DNA of 64,000 nucleotides. It comes from Fimbriimonadaceae bacterium (lineage in GTDB: Bacteria > Armatimonadota > Fimbriimonadia > Fimbriimonadales > Fimbriimonadaceae). Below, piece by piece: positions 25,804 through 33,366 of the stretch. Within the stretch, counting starts at the first letter, position 1. Each line of letters starts with the position of its first letter. The DNA lies in NCBI GenBank assembly GCA_019454125.1, contig CP075365.1:2164218-2228217 (forward strand), given 5' to 3'. The position numbers and the translations under genes are program-made. Below the pieces are notes generated by a model. The model did not search any database. It was not told the origin of the DNA and saw only the letters and a list, made by a program, of their open reading frames with translations.

Positions 25804-26883
25804 ATGCTGAAACTCTTCAAGAAACAGAAGCCACCGGTCGAAAGGGAGACCGCGCCGCAGCTCACGCTCTGGGAACGCCAAGCCTTGGCGACCCCGGGCG
25901 CCACCCTCGGCAAGCTCCCCTATGCGACCTATGACGAGATGCTGAAGGACTCGATGGTCCAGACCGTGACGACCCTCAAGAAGCTTTCCGTCCTCGCCGC
26001 AGGCTGGAAGCTGGAACCCACGGACGACTCGCCCGCCGCGCGCGAGCGCGCCGACTTCGTCACATGCGCCTTCGACCGAATGGAAGGGTCGCCGGCCTCC
26101 ATCCTGCACAGCGCCATGGACGCGTTCGTGAAAGGCTGGTCCGTCCAAGAGCTGGTCTTTCGGCGCGAAAGCGGGCAGGTCTGGCTCGAGGCCGTCCGGG
26201 CAAAGGACCCCTCTCTCTTCGGGTTCGAAGTCGACGCCTTCGGGCGGATGTCCGGCCTGACCCTCGCCGTGCCGGGGGAACCGGCCAGGAGCCTGCCTCG
26301 AGGCAAGTTCGTGGTCTATGTCCACCGGCAGGACTATGCCCGGCCCCAGGGTCGCAGCGACCTGGACGCCGCCTACCGCCACTGGCAGGCCAAAGCGGGC
26401 CTGCTCGCTGGTTGGCGGATCCATCTGGAAAAGTTCGCGATGCCGACCGTAACGGGGCGGTACGAGCGGGGGCTCCCGGTGGACGAGCAGAACGCGATCC
26501 TCAGGGCCCTGCAGGACATCCAGAACAGCACGGCCGTGGTCTTCCCGAACGAGATCCAGGTCGGGTTGCTGGGCGGCGGCTCCAGCGCCGCCAACGGGTT
26601 CTTAGAGGCGATCGAGTTCCACAACCGGGAGATCGCCCGCGCCGTGCTCGGCCAGACCCTGACCACGGACGAGGGCCGCCGGGTGGGGTCGCTCGCCCTG
26701 GGAAAGGTCCACCTCCAGATCCTGCTCCTGCAAATCGGGGCGGTCCGGCGGGAGCTGGCGGACTCCGTCATGACCGAGCAGGTCGTCCGCCCCCTGGTAG
26801 AGTTGAACTTTGGAAAGGGCCTGGTCCCCAAGTTCCGGTTCGAGGAGAACGTCCTTTCCGCCTTCTCGACCGGGGAAGTTTGA
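25804..26883 (+). CDS. Mu gp29-like portal protein (DUF935)
   Basis: The portal ring is the capsid vertex through which TerL pumps DNA. The 359-residue protein matches the DUF935 pattern: an early DSMVQTVTTLKKLSVLAAGWKLEP segment, SVQELVF near 110, GKFVVYVHRQ near 162, and the hallmark AVLGQTLTTDEG followed by SLALGKVH (about 278-300). The C-terminal LNFGKG..PKFRF is also conserved. It starts 12 bases after terL, so they form one operon. It is roughly 100 or more residues shorter than typical DUF935 portals. The next phage genes expected (MuF, protease, capsid) are absent here and appear near 44-47 kb on the other strand. Confidence 0.88.
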   Translation: MLKLFKKQKPPVERETAPQLTLWERQALATPGATLGKLPYATYDEMLKDSMVQTVTTLKKLSVLAAGWKLEPTDDSPAARERADFVTCAFDRMEGSPASILHSAMDAFVKGWSVQELVFRRESGQVWLEAVRAKDPSLFGFEVDAFGRMSGLTLAVPGEPARSLPRGKFVVYVHRQDYARPQGRSDLDAAYRHWQAKAGLLAGWRIHLEKFAMPTVTGRYERGLPVDEQNAILRALQDIQNSTAVVFPNEIQVGLLGGGSSAANGFLEAIEFHNREIARAVLGQTLTTDEGRRVGSLALGKVHLQILLLQIGAVRRELADSVMTEQVVRPLVELNFGKGLVPKFRFEENVLSAFSTGEV

Positions 26884-26940
26884 TCTCCCCGTCCCGGGCC
26901 TTGGTGCGGTTTCGGGTATCTTGCCAAGTCCACACCCGGT

Positions 26941-27216
26941 ATGGCAAACCTGAAGTCGTCAAAGAAGGACATCCGTCGCATCGCGAAGCGCCGGGTTCGA
27001 AACCAGTCTGTTAGGACTGCCCTCAAAACGTACATCAAGCGGGCGATCAAGACGGCCGAGGCGGGCGAGAAGGACGCTTCCTCAAAGGCGGTCGTCACCG
27101 CGGTGAAGTACATCGACAAGGCGGTCAAGAAGGGAGTCATCCACAAGAACCAAGCCGCCCGGCGCAAGAGCCGGATGGCGCGGACCGCTAACAAGGCTTT
27201 GGCCGCAAAAGCCTGA
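26941..27216 (+). CDS. rpsT: 30S ribosomal protein S20
   Basis: Primary 16S rRNA-binding protein. The 91-residue, Lys/Ala-rich chain starts MANLKSSKKDIRR and contains NQSVRTALKTYIK and the C-terminal KNQAARRKSRMARTANKAL, all typical of S20. A TATCTT hexamer about 20 bases upstream may be its promoter. A strong intrinsic terminator follows. Only 57 bases separate it from the phage portal stop. Confidence 0.97.
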   Translation: MANLKSSKKDIRRIAKRRVRNQSVRTALKTYIKRAIKTAEAGEKDASSKAVVTAVKYIDKAVKKGVIHKNQAARRKSRMARTANKALAAKA

Positions 27217-27238
27217 AGCTGGCGAAAACCACGACTTT

Positions 27239-27265
27239 AAGCCCGGGAAGAAACCTCCCGGGCTT
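27239..27265 (+). terminator. Intrinsic terminator of rpsT
   Basis: Perfect 10-base arms (27239-27248 and 27256-27265) with a 7-base loop, followed by CGTTTCGT, lie 22 bases after the rpsT stop. A second hairpin (GTAAGGC 27280-27286, GCCTTAC 27293-27299) follows just before the next gene. Confidence 0.8.
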
Positions 27266-27317
27266 CGTTTCGTGTAAGTGTAAGGCATAGGGGCCTTACC
27301 CCTCTTGGTTTGAGTCG

Positions 27318-27848
27318 ATGTTGGAGGTTCTCAGGTTGCAGGAGCAGGATGAAGCCGCTTTTGGCCGCCTGGTCCAGCTGTACCTCCACGAATCCAGCGA
27401 CCATCTGCCCTGTGAGATCTCTGCCGAAGGCCTCTTCCCTGCCGACCTGGTCGTGGGCGACGGCACCTTTCCCGTCGAGTCCTACGTGGTGAAGGTGAAG
27501 GACCGGGCAGTCGGCTTCTCCTGTGTCCGCGGGGTCCACGACTCCGAGACCGACTTCGACTTCACTATCGCCCACATCTTCGTGGCAAAGCCCTACCGAC
27601 GCATCGGCCTGGGCGAAGGCATGGTCAAGAAGTTCGTGCGCGAGTTCGGAGGCCGCTGGCGGCTGTCCGCACCGGTCGGGAACCGGGAGGCGGGCCATTT
27701 TTGCCGGGCCATGGTGGCCCGGTTCGGCGAGGACCACTTGCTCGTCCGCTGCCCCTCGGGCGAATGGCTTCACTACGACTTCAATGCGCGTGAGAAATCC
27801 CCTGCGAACCTGCCGGGCGGACCGCAGGGGATGCTGGGCACGACCTAG
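27318..27848 (+). CDS. GNAT-family N-acetyltransferase
   Basis: A 176-residue single-domain acetyl-CoA-dependent transferase. The acetyl-CoA pyrophosphate loop is visible as the VAKPYRRIGLGEGM segment (about residues 93-106), preceded by the beta-4 strand DFTIAHIFV. The N-terminal part with PADLVVGDGTFPVESYVV is less conserved. The substrate is unknown. The last 4 bases overlap the convergent gene. A hairpin directly upstream (27280-27299) separates it from rpsT. Confidence 0.78.
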   Translation: MLEVLRLQEQDEAAFGRLVQLYLHESSDHLPCEISAEGLFPADLVVGDGTFPVESYVVKVKDRAVGFSCVRGVHDSETDFDFTIAHIFVAKPYRRIGLGEGMVKKFVREFGGRWRLSAPVGNREAGHFCRAMVARFGEDHLLVRCPSGEWLHYDFNAREKSPANLPGGPQGMLGTT

Positions 27849-29284
27849 CCTTTGTTGTAGCCGCGCAGCCGGTCGCGAAGGTAGAGCTCGCAGACCTGCT
27901 GGTCTTCGTAGTCCTTGCCGAGCATCGTGCGCAATCGGTGGCGAAGCTCTTCCGGGCCGATCCCAGACCAGGCGGAGTACTGCCGGTAGAAGTTGCGCCA
28001 CCAATTAGCCGGTTGGACTTTCGGGCCGTCATATTCGGTGACGCGACCGGTGAAACCGCCCGTCACCAGGCTCCCGACACTGGTCGAGGCGTTATAGACT
28101 CGCCCGATGTCCCGGGCGATCTCGTCCATGTCGCCGCGGCTCACGACGCCGTTCGAAGTGGCCTTGTAGAACTGGACGGTCACCCGCACCGGGAACCTCG
28201 GGTCGCGCTCCACGGCCATGGAATCCATCTCCGTGAACGGGCCCTCCTCGTCGCCATGGCCGATCACGGCCGCCTCGACGTCGCTCTTCCGGCCCATCTT
28301 TGCGGACTCGGCCGCGGCCGGGGCAGCCTCCATGGTGTCCATCGCGTAGGCCCGGCTCCTCTCGCGGTGCTTCAGCGGCACTTGGATCAGGAGCACCATG
28401 TTCAGCGCGTAGTCCGGCACGCGGGCCTCGCCCCGACCCTGGCCGCCGCCGTCCGCTTTGAAGTCGGAGAGCCGCTGGCCGGTGAGGCTGGTGCGCTGTC
28501 CGTTCGCGTTATGGAAGAGCCTCTGGCCCCAGTTCCAGCCGCTGTCGAACCCGTCGCGATTGTTGTCGATGACGGTCATGCTCGTGCCCTCGCGGGTGGC
28601 GAGGATCGTCAGCACAGCCGGGTTGCCCGGGCTCGACTGGTAGTTGAAGACCACCGGATTGAACGTCGCCTTGCCGCCTTGCGGCACCGGCAGGAAGCAC
28701 GCCTGCGCGCTGACCAGGACCTTCTGGTCGCGGTCTGCCAGCAGGGTGCGGTTCCGCCGCAGCGGCCACGAGCGCGGGTCGGAGAGGTAGCGGGCGGGGT
28801 CGGCCAAGACGTCGTAGAGCGAGGCCCGCTTCAGCGAACGGCCCTTCTCGTTGCCGACCAGGAGCGTGAAGTCGCGCGGGTCCATCTCACCCGTCTTGTC
28901 CTCGAAGTTCGGGAAGCGAATGACGGGCATCAGGAAGCGTTCGACTTGGTCGCGGCCCCGGTCCAGGCCGACCTGGATCGTCATGTCGCTGATATTGGGT
29001 CCCACCGAACTGTTCTTATAGCGGCCGGTGTCTTCCCAAGTCACGTTCAGCAGGTCGAGCTTGTGGGCGTTGGCAAAGCGGCGGGCGTCCTGGTCGCCGA
29101 CCATGGCGGCCGTCTTGCGCACCGCTTGCTCGTATGCCCGGTCCACACGGGGGCGGTAGGAAGGAGCCCGCTTGCTCAAGAAGCCGCCGAATCCCTCGTC
29201 GTCCCAAGTGGCGCCGCCGATCGCCGCTCCTGCGACGACCGCGCCGAGCGCTAGGAAGCGATAAGCCTTAAGGTTCCCTTTCAT
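27845..29284 (-). CDS. Unrecognised secreted or membrane-anchored protein
   Basis: A 479-residue protein with an N-terminal hydrophobic segment (about 8-24, ending AAIGGATW), probably a signal peptide or anchor. I do not recognise a family. A charged helical N-domain is followed by a beta-rich region (about 85-270), a polar linker with many Ala, Glu and Met residues (about 300-360) and a C-terminal domain that may bind a partner (WWRNFYRQYSAW segment, about 430). GAGGAC lies 6-7 bases before the ATG as a probable SD. It sits between a GNAT gene and the ilvC-like gene. Confidence 0.55.
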   Translation of the reverse strand: MKGNLKAYRFLALGAVVAGAAIGGATWDDEGFGGFLSKRAPSYRPRVDRAYEQAVRKTAAMVGDQDARRFANAHKLDLLNVTWEDTGRYKNSSVGPNISDMTIQVGLDRGRDQVERFLMPVIRFPNFEDKTGEMDPRDFTLLVGNEKGRSLKRASLYDVLADPARYLSDPRSWPLRRNRTLLADRDQKVLVSAQACFLPVPQGGKATFNPVVFNYQSSPGNPAVLTILATREGTSMTVIDNNRDGFDSGWNWGQRLFHNANGQRTSLTGQRLSDFKADGGGQGRGEARVPDYALNMVLLIQVPLKHRERSRAYAMDTMEAAPAAAESAKMGRKSDVEAAVIGHGDEEGPFTEMDSMAVERDPRFPVRVTVQFYKATSNGVVSRGDMDEIARDIGRVYNASTSVGSLVTGGFTGRVTEYDGPKVQPANWWRNFYRQYSAWSGIGPEELRHRLRTMLGKDYEDQQVCELYLRDRLRGYNKG

Positions 29285-29324
29285 TCAAGTCCTCAATGGC
29301 GTGGACGTCTCAGGTCCCGGCCCG

Positions 29325-30278
29325 CTACGGAGTTGAGTTTCGGACCCTGGCCCCGACCGTCTCGACCAGCCGCCGGCGAGCCTCGTCGCGCCTCAGGAGC
29401 AAGTGCCGCTTCCCTTCCGCGCCTTCTTGGACCCACTTGTCAGCGAAATCGCCGCTGCGCACCCGGCCCAGGGCCTCGCGCATCGCCTCCCGGGACTCCT
29501 GCCCGATGACAAAGCGGCCCACCTCGTAAGCGCCCCACTCCGCCGTGTCGCTGACCCGCTCGAGCATGCCCGCGATCCCATAGCGGGCCATGAGGTCGGC
29601 CAGGAGCCGCACCTGCTGGACGCACTCAAGATAGGCGACCTCCGGACGGTACCCAGCCTCGACCAAGGTCTCGAACGCGGCCGCGGCCAGTTCTGGCATC
29701 CCCCCGCACAGCACGGTCTGCTCCCCGAACAAGTCGCACTCCGTCTCCTCGCGGAACGTTGTCTCGATCAGGCCCGCCCGGGCGCAGCCGATCGCCCGGC
29801 CATAGGCCAGCGCCAAAGGCATGAGCCGGTCGTGGGTGGCCGCGACCAAAGCGGGGATGCCCCTGCCCGCGACAAACTCCTCCCGCAGGGCCGTGCCGGG
29901 CCCCCCCGGCGAGACCAAAACGAACCCGCCCAGCGGGATCGCGATCTGCTCGTAGACCACGTTGAAGCCGTGCGCCACGAGCACGGGCCGGTCCCCGAGG
30001 GCCGGGGCGACCTCGGCGTCGTAGACGGCCGGGGCGACCTCGTCGGGAAGCAGCAAGGAGACGAGGTCGCTCCCCGCAACCGCCTCCGAAGTCGCGACCG
30101 GACTGAACCCATCGGCCTTGGCCGCCTGCGCACCCTTCCCCGCCCGCGCCCCTACAAGGACGCGGATCCCTGAATCCCGAAGGTTGAGGGCGTGCGCCCG
30201 CCCTTGGTTGCCGTAGCCGACGACGGCGACAACCTTCTCGGCCAAAGGTTGGGGATCGATCGAGGATTCAAACGTCAC
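29325..30278 (-). CDS. Ketol-acid reductoisomerase-like protein, active site altered
   Basis: The 317-residue chain aligns with class I KARI (IlvC) over its length: the NADPH motif VVGYGNQGRAHALNLRDSG (19-37), AHGFN (102-106), ETTFREETECDLFGEQ (172-187), FETLVEAGY, and SDTAEWG. Established KARI residues are only partly kept: the Lys of the APK-GPGH motif is Gly125 and the following His is Thr, and the second Glu of the ECxHE pair is Gln222. His103, Asp182, Glu186, Glu218 and Ser243 remain. Canonical reductoisomerase activity is therefore doubtful. GTG 30278 follows TAGACT by 6 bases. No ilvB, ilvN or ilvD is nearby. Confidence 0.82.
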   Translation of the reverse strand: MTFESSIDPQPLAEKVVAVVGYGNQGRAHALNLRDSGIRVLVGARAGKGAQAAKADGFSPVATSEAVAGSDLVSLLLPDEVAPAVYDAEVAPALGDRPVLVAHGFNVVYEQIAIPLGGFVLVSPGGPGTALREEFVAGRGIPALVAATHDRLMPLALAYGRAIGCARAGLIETTFREETECDLFGEQTVLCGGMPELAAAAFETLVEAGYRPEVAYLECVQQVRLLADLMARYGIAGMLERVSDTAEWGAYEVGRFVIGQESREAMREALGRVRSGDFADKWVQEGAEGKRHLLLRRDEARRRLVETVGARVRNSTP

Positions 30279-30284
30279 GGCGGG

Positions 30285-30290
30285 AGTCTA
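30285..30290 (-). promoter_or_regulatory. Putative -10 box (TAGACT) of the ilvC-like gene
   Basis: Minus-strand TAGACT (30290-30285), then CCCGCC and the GTG start at 30278. Hexamer and spacing equal those upstream of mazG. Confidence 0.5.
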
Positions 30291-30302
30291 GCCGCTCCGG
30301 AT

Positions 30303-30345
30303 CCCCCTCGCCCCTCCGGGGGAGAGGGGGTAGGGGGTGAGGGGG
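30303..30345. repeat. C/G-run palindromic element (REP-like)
   Basis: Alternating runs CCCCCTC, CCCCTCC, GGGGGAGAGGGGG and GGGGGTGAGGGGG form nested inverted repeats between the divergent ilvC-like and trmD genes. Such CCCTC/GAGGG elements are often dispersed in GC-rich genomes. Only this copy is seen in the window. Confidence 0.4.
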
Positions 30346-30417
30346 CGGCGCCGCAGGGTTCGAGCCCAAGGACGGCGATGCGGCGAAAGGAGGGTAAGTT
30401 GGATTTAAGTTCGGACG

Positions 30418-31185
30418 ATGCAGTGCCACTTTGTGACCCTTTTCCCGGAGATGGTGATGGGGGCGGTCAGCCACAGCATCCTGGCCCGGGCTCAGGCCGC
30501 GAACCTCGCCAGCTTCCACACCACGAACCCCAGGGACTTCGCCACGGATAAGCACCGCAGCGTCGACGACGAGCCCTATGGAGGCGGGCCGGGCATGGTG
30601 ATGATGGCGTCCACCATCGCCGCGGCGGTCGATTCGCTGGCCCTGCCGGAGGGCACGCCCGTCGTCCTTCTCGACCCCGCCGCTCCGCTCTTCACCCAGC
30701 GCGACGCCGTGCGGCTCTCGCGACACTCGCAGATCGTGCTGGTCTGCGGCCACTACGAGGGCGTGGACGAACGGGTCCGGACCCAGATCGCCACAGAAGC
30801 CTTCTCGATCGGGGACTTCGTCCTGACGGGCGGGGAGCTGCCCGCCCTGATGGTCGCAGACGCGATCGTGCGCCTCCTGCCGGGCGTGCTGGGCGACCCC
30901 GCCAGCCACGAGGACGACAGCCACAGCGACGGCCTCCTCGGGTTCCCGCTCTACACTCGACCCCTGGAGTTCCGGGGCGAGAAGGTGCCCGCCGTCCTCA
31001 CCAGTGGCCACCACGGTGAAATTGCCAAATGGCGGCGACAACAGAGCCTTATTAGGACTCGGGTCCTGCGGCCAGACCTTTTCTGCAAAGCGGGCCTAAC
31101 CAAAGGCGACGTCGATCTGCTATATTCCGAACCCGCACATTCCGAGTCCCTTCAATCGGGCGAGGGAGCCATGAGCCATGAATAA
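30418..31185 (+). CDS. trmD: tRNA (guanine-37-N1) methyltransferase
   Basis: SPOUT-family enzyme that makes m1G37 in tRNAs and prevents frameshifting. The 255-residue protein has the family start FVTLFPEM, the [11 protein letters not shown] motif (about 50-60), and the SAM knot motifs [12 protein letters not shown] and [16 protein letters not shown] 30418 is the natural start. Its end overlaps rplS by 8 bases. The usual upstream partners rpsP and rimM are missing here, so only the trmD-rplS part of that operon is kept at this place. Confidence 0.96.
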   Translation: MQCHFVTLFPEMVMGAVSHSILARAQAANLASFHTTNPRDFATDKHRSVDDEPYGGGPGMVMMASTIAAAVDSLALPEGTPVVLLDPAAPLFTQRDAVRLSRHSQIVLVCGHYEGVDERVRTQIATEAFSIGDFVLTGGELPALMVADAIVRLLPGVLGDPASHEDDSHSDGLLGFPLYTRPLEFRGEKVPAVLTSGHHGEIAKWRRQQSLIRTRVLRPDLFCKAGLTKGDVDLLYSEPAHSESLQSGEGAMSHE

Positions 31186-31528
31186 GCAGGCTATTTTAGA
31201 GAGCGTCGCCAAGCCCTACATGAAGGAAGAGTTGCCGGACATGCGTCCTGGCGACACCGTCAAGGCCCACGTGAAAGTCCGCGAAGGCGGCAAAGAGCGC
31301 ATCCAGATTTTCGAGGGCACCGTGATCGCCGTCCGCTATGGCGGCATCCAGAAGAACGTGACCGTGCGAAAGATGTCCAGCGGCATCGGCGTCGAGCGGA
31401 CGTTCCCGGTCCACTCCCCCATGGTCGATAAGTTCGAAGTGACGCGACGCGGTAAGGTCCGCCGCGCCAAGCTTTACTATCTCCGCGACAAGGTCGGCAA
31501 AGCGGCGAGGATCGAGGAAAAGCGCTAG
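31178..31528 (+). CDS. rplS: 50S ribosomal protein L19
   Basis: 116-residue ribosomal protein at the 30S-50S interface. It shows the L19 signature ([21 protein letters not shown] split over residues 22-42), IFEGTVIA and [13 protein letters not shown], and ends with the [15 protein letters not shown] pattern. It starts within the trmD 3' end and is followed 3 bases later by lepB, so the three genes are probably co-transcribed. Confidence 0.97.
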   Translation: MNKQAILESVAKPYMKEELPDMRPGDTVKAHVKVREGGKERIQIFEGTVIAVRYGGIQKNVTVRKMSSGIGVERTFPVHSPMVDKFEVTRRGKVRRAKLYYLRDKVGKAARIEEKR

Positions 31529-31531
31529 GCC

Positions 31532-32440
31532 GTGTTCGGGATCGAGTCACTCCTCGCCCAAACCCAGCCTAGCCAGACCATGGCGTTCGTCGACCGGCTC
31601 GCTCGGACGCCCATGAGCACCGTGTTGGTCGCGGCCGTCGTCGCGACCGTCATCCGGCTCGCGGTCTATCCCTACCTCACCAAGACCCCGATCCACCTTC
31701 GCCAAGAGGGGTACCGCGTCGTCAAGTTCGTGAACGACGCCGCCGACGCCTTCGTCTATGCGGCCCTGATCGTCTTTTTGCTGATCCGGCCGTTCGTGCT
31801 GCAGACCTTCCAAATCCCGTCCGGGTCGATGATCGACACCCTGCTCATCAACGACTTCATCGTGGCGAACAAGTGGGTCTACCGCGTGAGCGAACCGCAA
31901 CGCAAGGACATCATCGTCTTCAAACCGCCGAGGCGCGCCCTCTATCCGGGCCAGAGCGATTCGGACTTCATCAAGAGGCTGATCGGCCTTCCCGGCGAGA
32001 CGATCGAGTGGAAAGGCAGGAAGCTCTACATCGACGGCAAACTCACCGAAGAGCCCTACGTGGACTTTACGGACCCCGCCTCGCAGTTCACGACGCCGCT
32101 CTCAAAGGAGCGGGAGTCCGAGGCCGACGTCGGAGACTTTAAGCTGATCGAGGTGGACGGCCAGGTGATGCCCCTGATGTACGACGCGGACGCGGGCCTG
32201 GCAAACGCGGGGGGCTACCTCACGGTCGCAAAGGAGTACATGGCGACGAGCGTCGACCAAATGAAGGAGTGGATCGCGACTCCCGCGGCCAAGATTCCGC
32301 AGGGCTATTACCTCTTCATGGGGGACAACCGGAACGGTTCTTTCGACGGCCGCGGCTGGGGGCTCGTCCCACGCGAGGACATCATCGGAAAGTCCGAGTT
32401 CATCTGGATGCCCGTCCGCCGCTGGGGCGCCACCCGCTAG
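31532..32440 (+). CDS. lepB: Signal peptidase I
   Basis: Membrane serine protease that removes signal peptides. The 302-residue protein has two N-terminal membrane helices (about 29-48 and 73-92), then box B IPSGSM with the catalytic Ser99, box D DFIKRLIGLPGE with the general base Lys148, and box E GDNRNGSFDGRGWG. A non-conserved insert of about 70 residues between boxes D and E is typical of larger forms. The GTG start at 31532 lies 3 bases after the rplS stop. Confidence 0.95.
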   Translation: MFGIESLLAQTQPSQTMAFVDRLARTPMSTVLVAAVVATVIRLAVYPYLTKTPIHLRQEGYRVVKFVNDAADAFVYAALIVFLLIRPFVLQTFQIPSGSMIDTLLINDFIVANKWVYRVSEPQRKDIIVFKPPRRALYPGQSDSDFIKRLIGLPGETIEWKGRKLYIDGKLTEEPYVDFTDPASQFTTPLSKERESEADVGDFKLIEVDGQVMPLMYDADAGLANAGGYLTVAKEYMATSVDQMKEWIATPAAKIPQGYYLFMGDNRNGSFDGRGWGLVPREDIIGKSEFIWMPVRRWGATR

Positions 32441-32452
32441 GCAACTGGCGTT

Positions 32453-32528
<76 letters not shown>

Positions 32529-32543
32529 GGTAGAGCCCTAATC

Positions 32544-33293
32544 TTACCAGCCATCCTTGGGAGCGCCCCGTCTGTCCGTGACGCTGATCCCGGGCGCAGG
32601 GGTCGTGTCAAAGACCCACGGCGCAAACTTGCTCTTTTCGCGCCAGACCGAGACTTCGTCCCTTTGGATGGCAGCCGCCCCGAAGGGGCTCCGGGCCTGG
32701 CCGGTGGCGGCCGCGCGAATCTCCACGAAGGTCGGCAGCTTGCGCGGTCCCTCCGACCGGAACCCAATCCGGACCGTGCCCAAGTTCGGCGCCTTGAACT
32801 CGACCGTCTCGCCGGCGAGTTTGATGTCCGAATCCATTTGGACGAGCTTTTCCCACACGGCCTCCCCGTCGAAGAGCCAGCAGACAAGGCTGGTGGACTG
32901 GCGCACGTCGGTCGCCGAACCGGCGCTCAGCGACGGTTCGGAGTTGCTCAAAAAGACGGTGCTGCCGAGCCCATCGCGCAAGAGGGTCTTCCCATCGTTC
33001 ACGAGAAGGTTGCCGCCGCCCATCGCCTCTGTCCAGTAGAGACGGTAAACCCCGGGCTCCTTGAACCATAGGGTCAGAGCGCTGGATTCGGGCACGCGCT
33101 CACCGTCCGTTTGCATGCCATAGCGGGCGATGCTCACATAAACGTTGCGGACCGCCGCCGTGTCCTTCAGGATTTGGCGCAACGTGGGCTCGCCGCTCAA
33201 GTCCCGAGTTTTGTTGTCCGCGTCCTGGGCGCTGGCGATGACCGGGGAGACAAGGACGAAGAAAGTGGCAAGGGCGGCTGACCGCGGCATCAC
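32544..33293 (-). CDS. Secreted protein, LolA/DUF2092-like, function unknown
   Basis: 249-residue protein with a signal peptide (about 1-22, ending ASA-Q). The mature chain starts with a helix and then forms a run of beta strands with features of the LolA-like outer-membrane lipoprotein-sorting fold (LWFKEPGVYRLYWTE, LLVNDGKTLLRDG). This assignment is tentative. GAAAGGAG overlaps the start region; GTG 33293 and ATG 33290 are both possible. Its stop codon lies inside the -10 box of the tRNA gene. Confidence 0.55.
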   Translation of the reverse strand: MMPRSAALATFFVLVSPVIASAQDADNKTRDLSGEPTLRQILKDTAAVRNVYVSIARYGMQTDGERVPESSALTLWFKEPGVYRLYWTEAMGGGNLLVNDGKTLLRDGLGSTVFLSNSEPSLSAGSATDVRQSTSLVCWLFDGEAVWEKLVQMDSDIKLAGETVEFKAPNLGTVRIGFRSEGPRKLPTFVEIRAAATGQARSPFGAAAIQRDEVSVWREKSKFAPWVFDTTPAPGISVTDRRGAPKDGW

Positions 33294-33334
33294 TCCTTTC
33301 TACCGCATTCTTCGGCGGGAGGGCGCCGCGAAGC

Positions 33335-33340
33335 TATAAT
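33335..33340 (+). promoter_or_regulatory. Consensus -10 box (TATAAT) upstream of the acyl-CoA dehydrogenase
   Basis: TATAAT lies 26 bases before the ATG at 33367, implying a leader of about 20 bases. No convincing -35 is present. Confidence 0.5.
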
Positions 33341-33366
33341 GCCCCTAGAGCCACCTGGTAAAGCCT

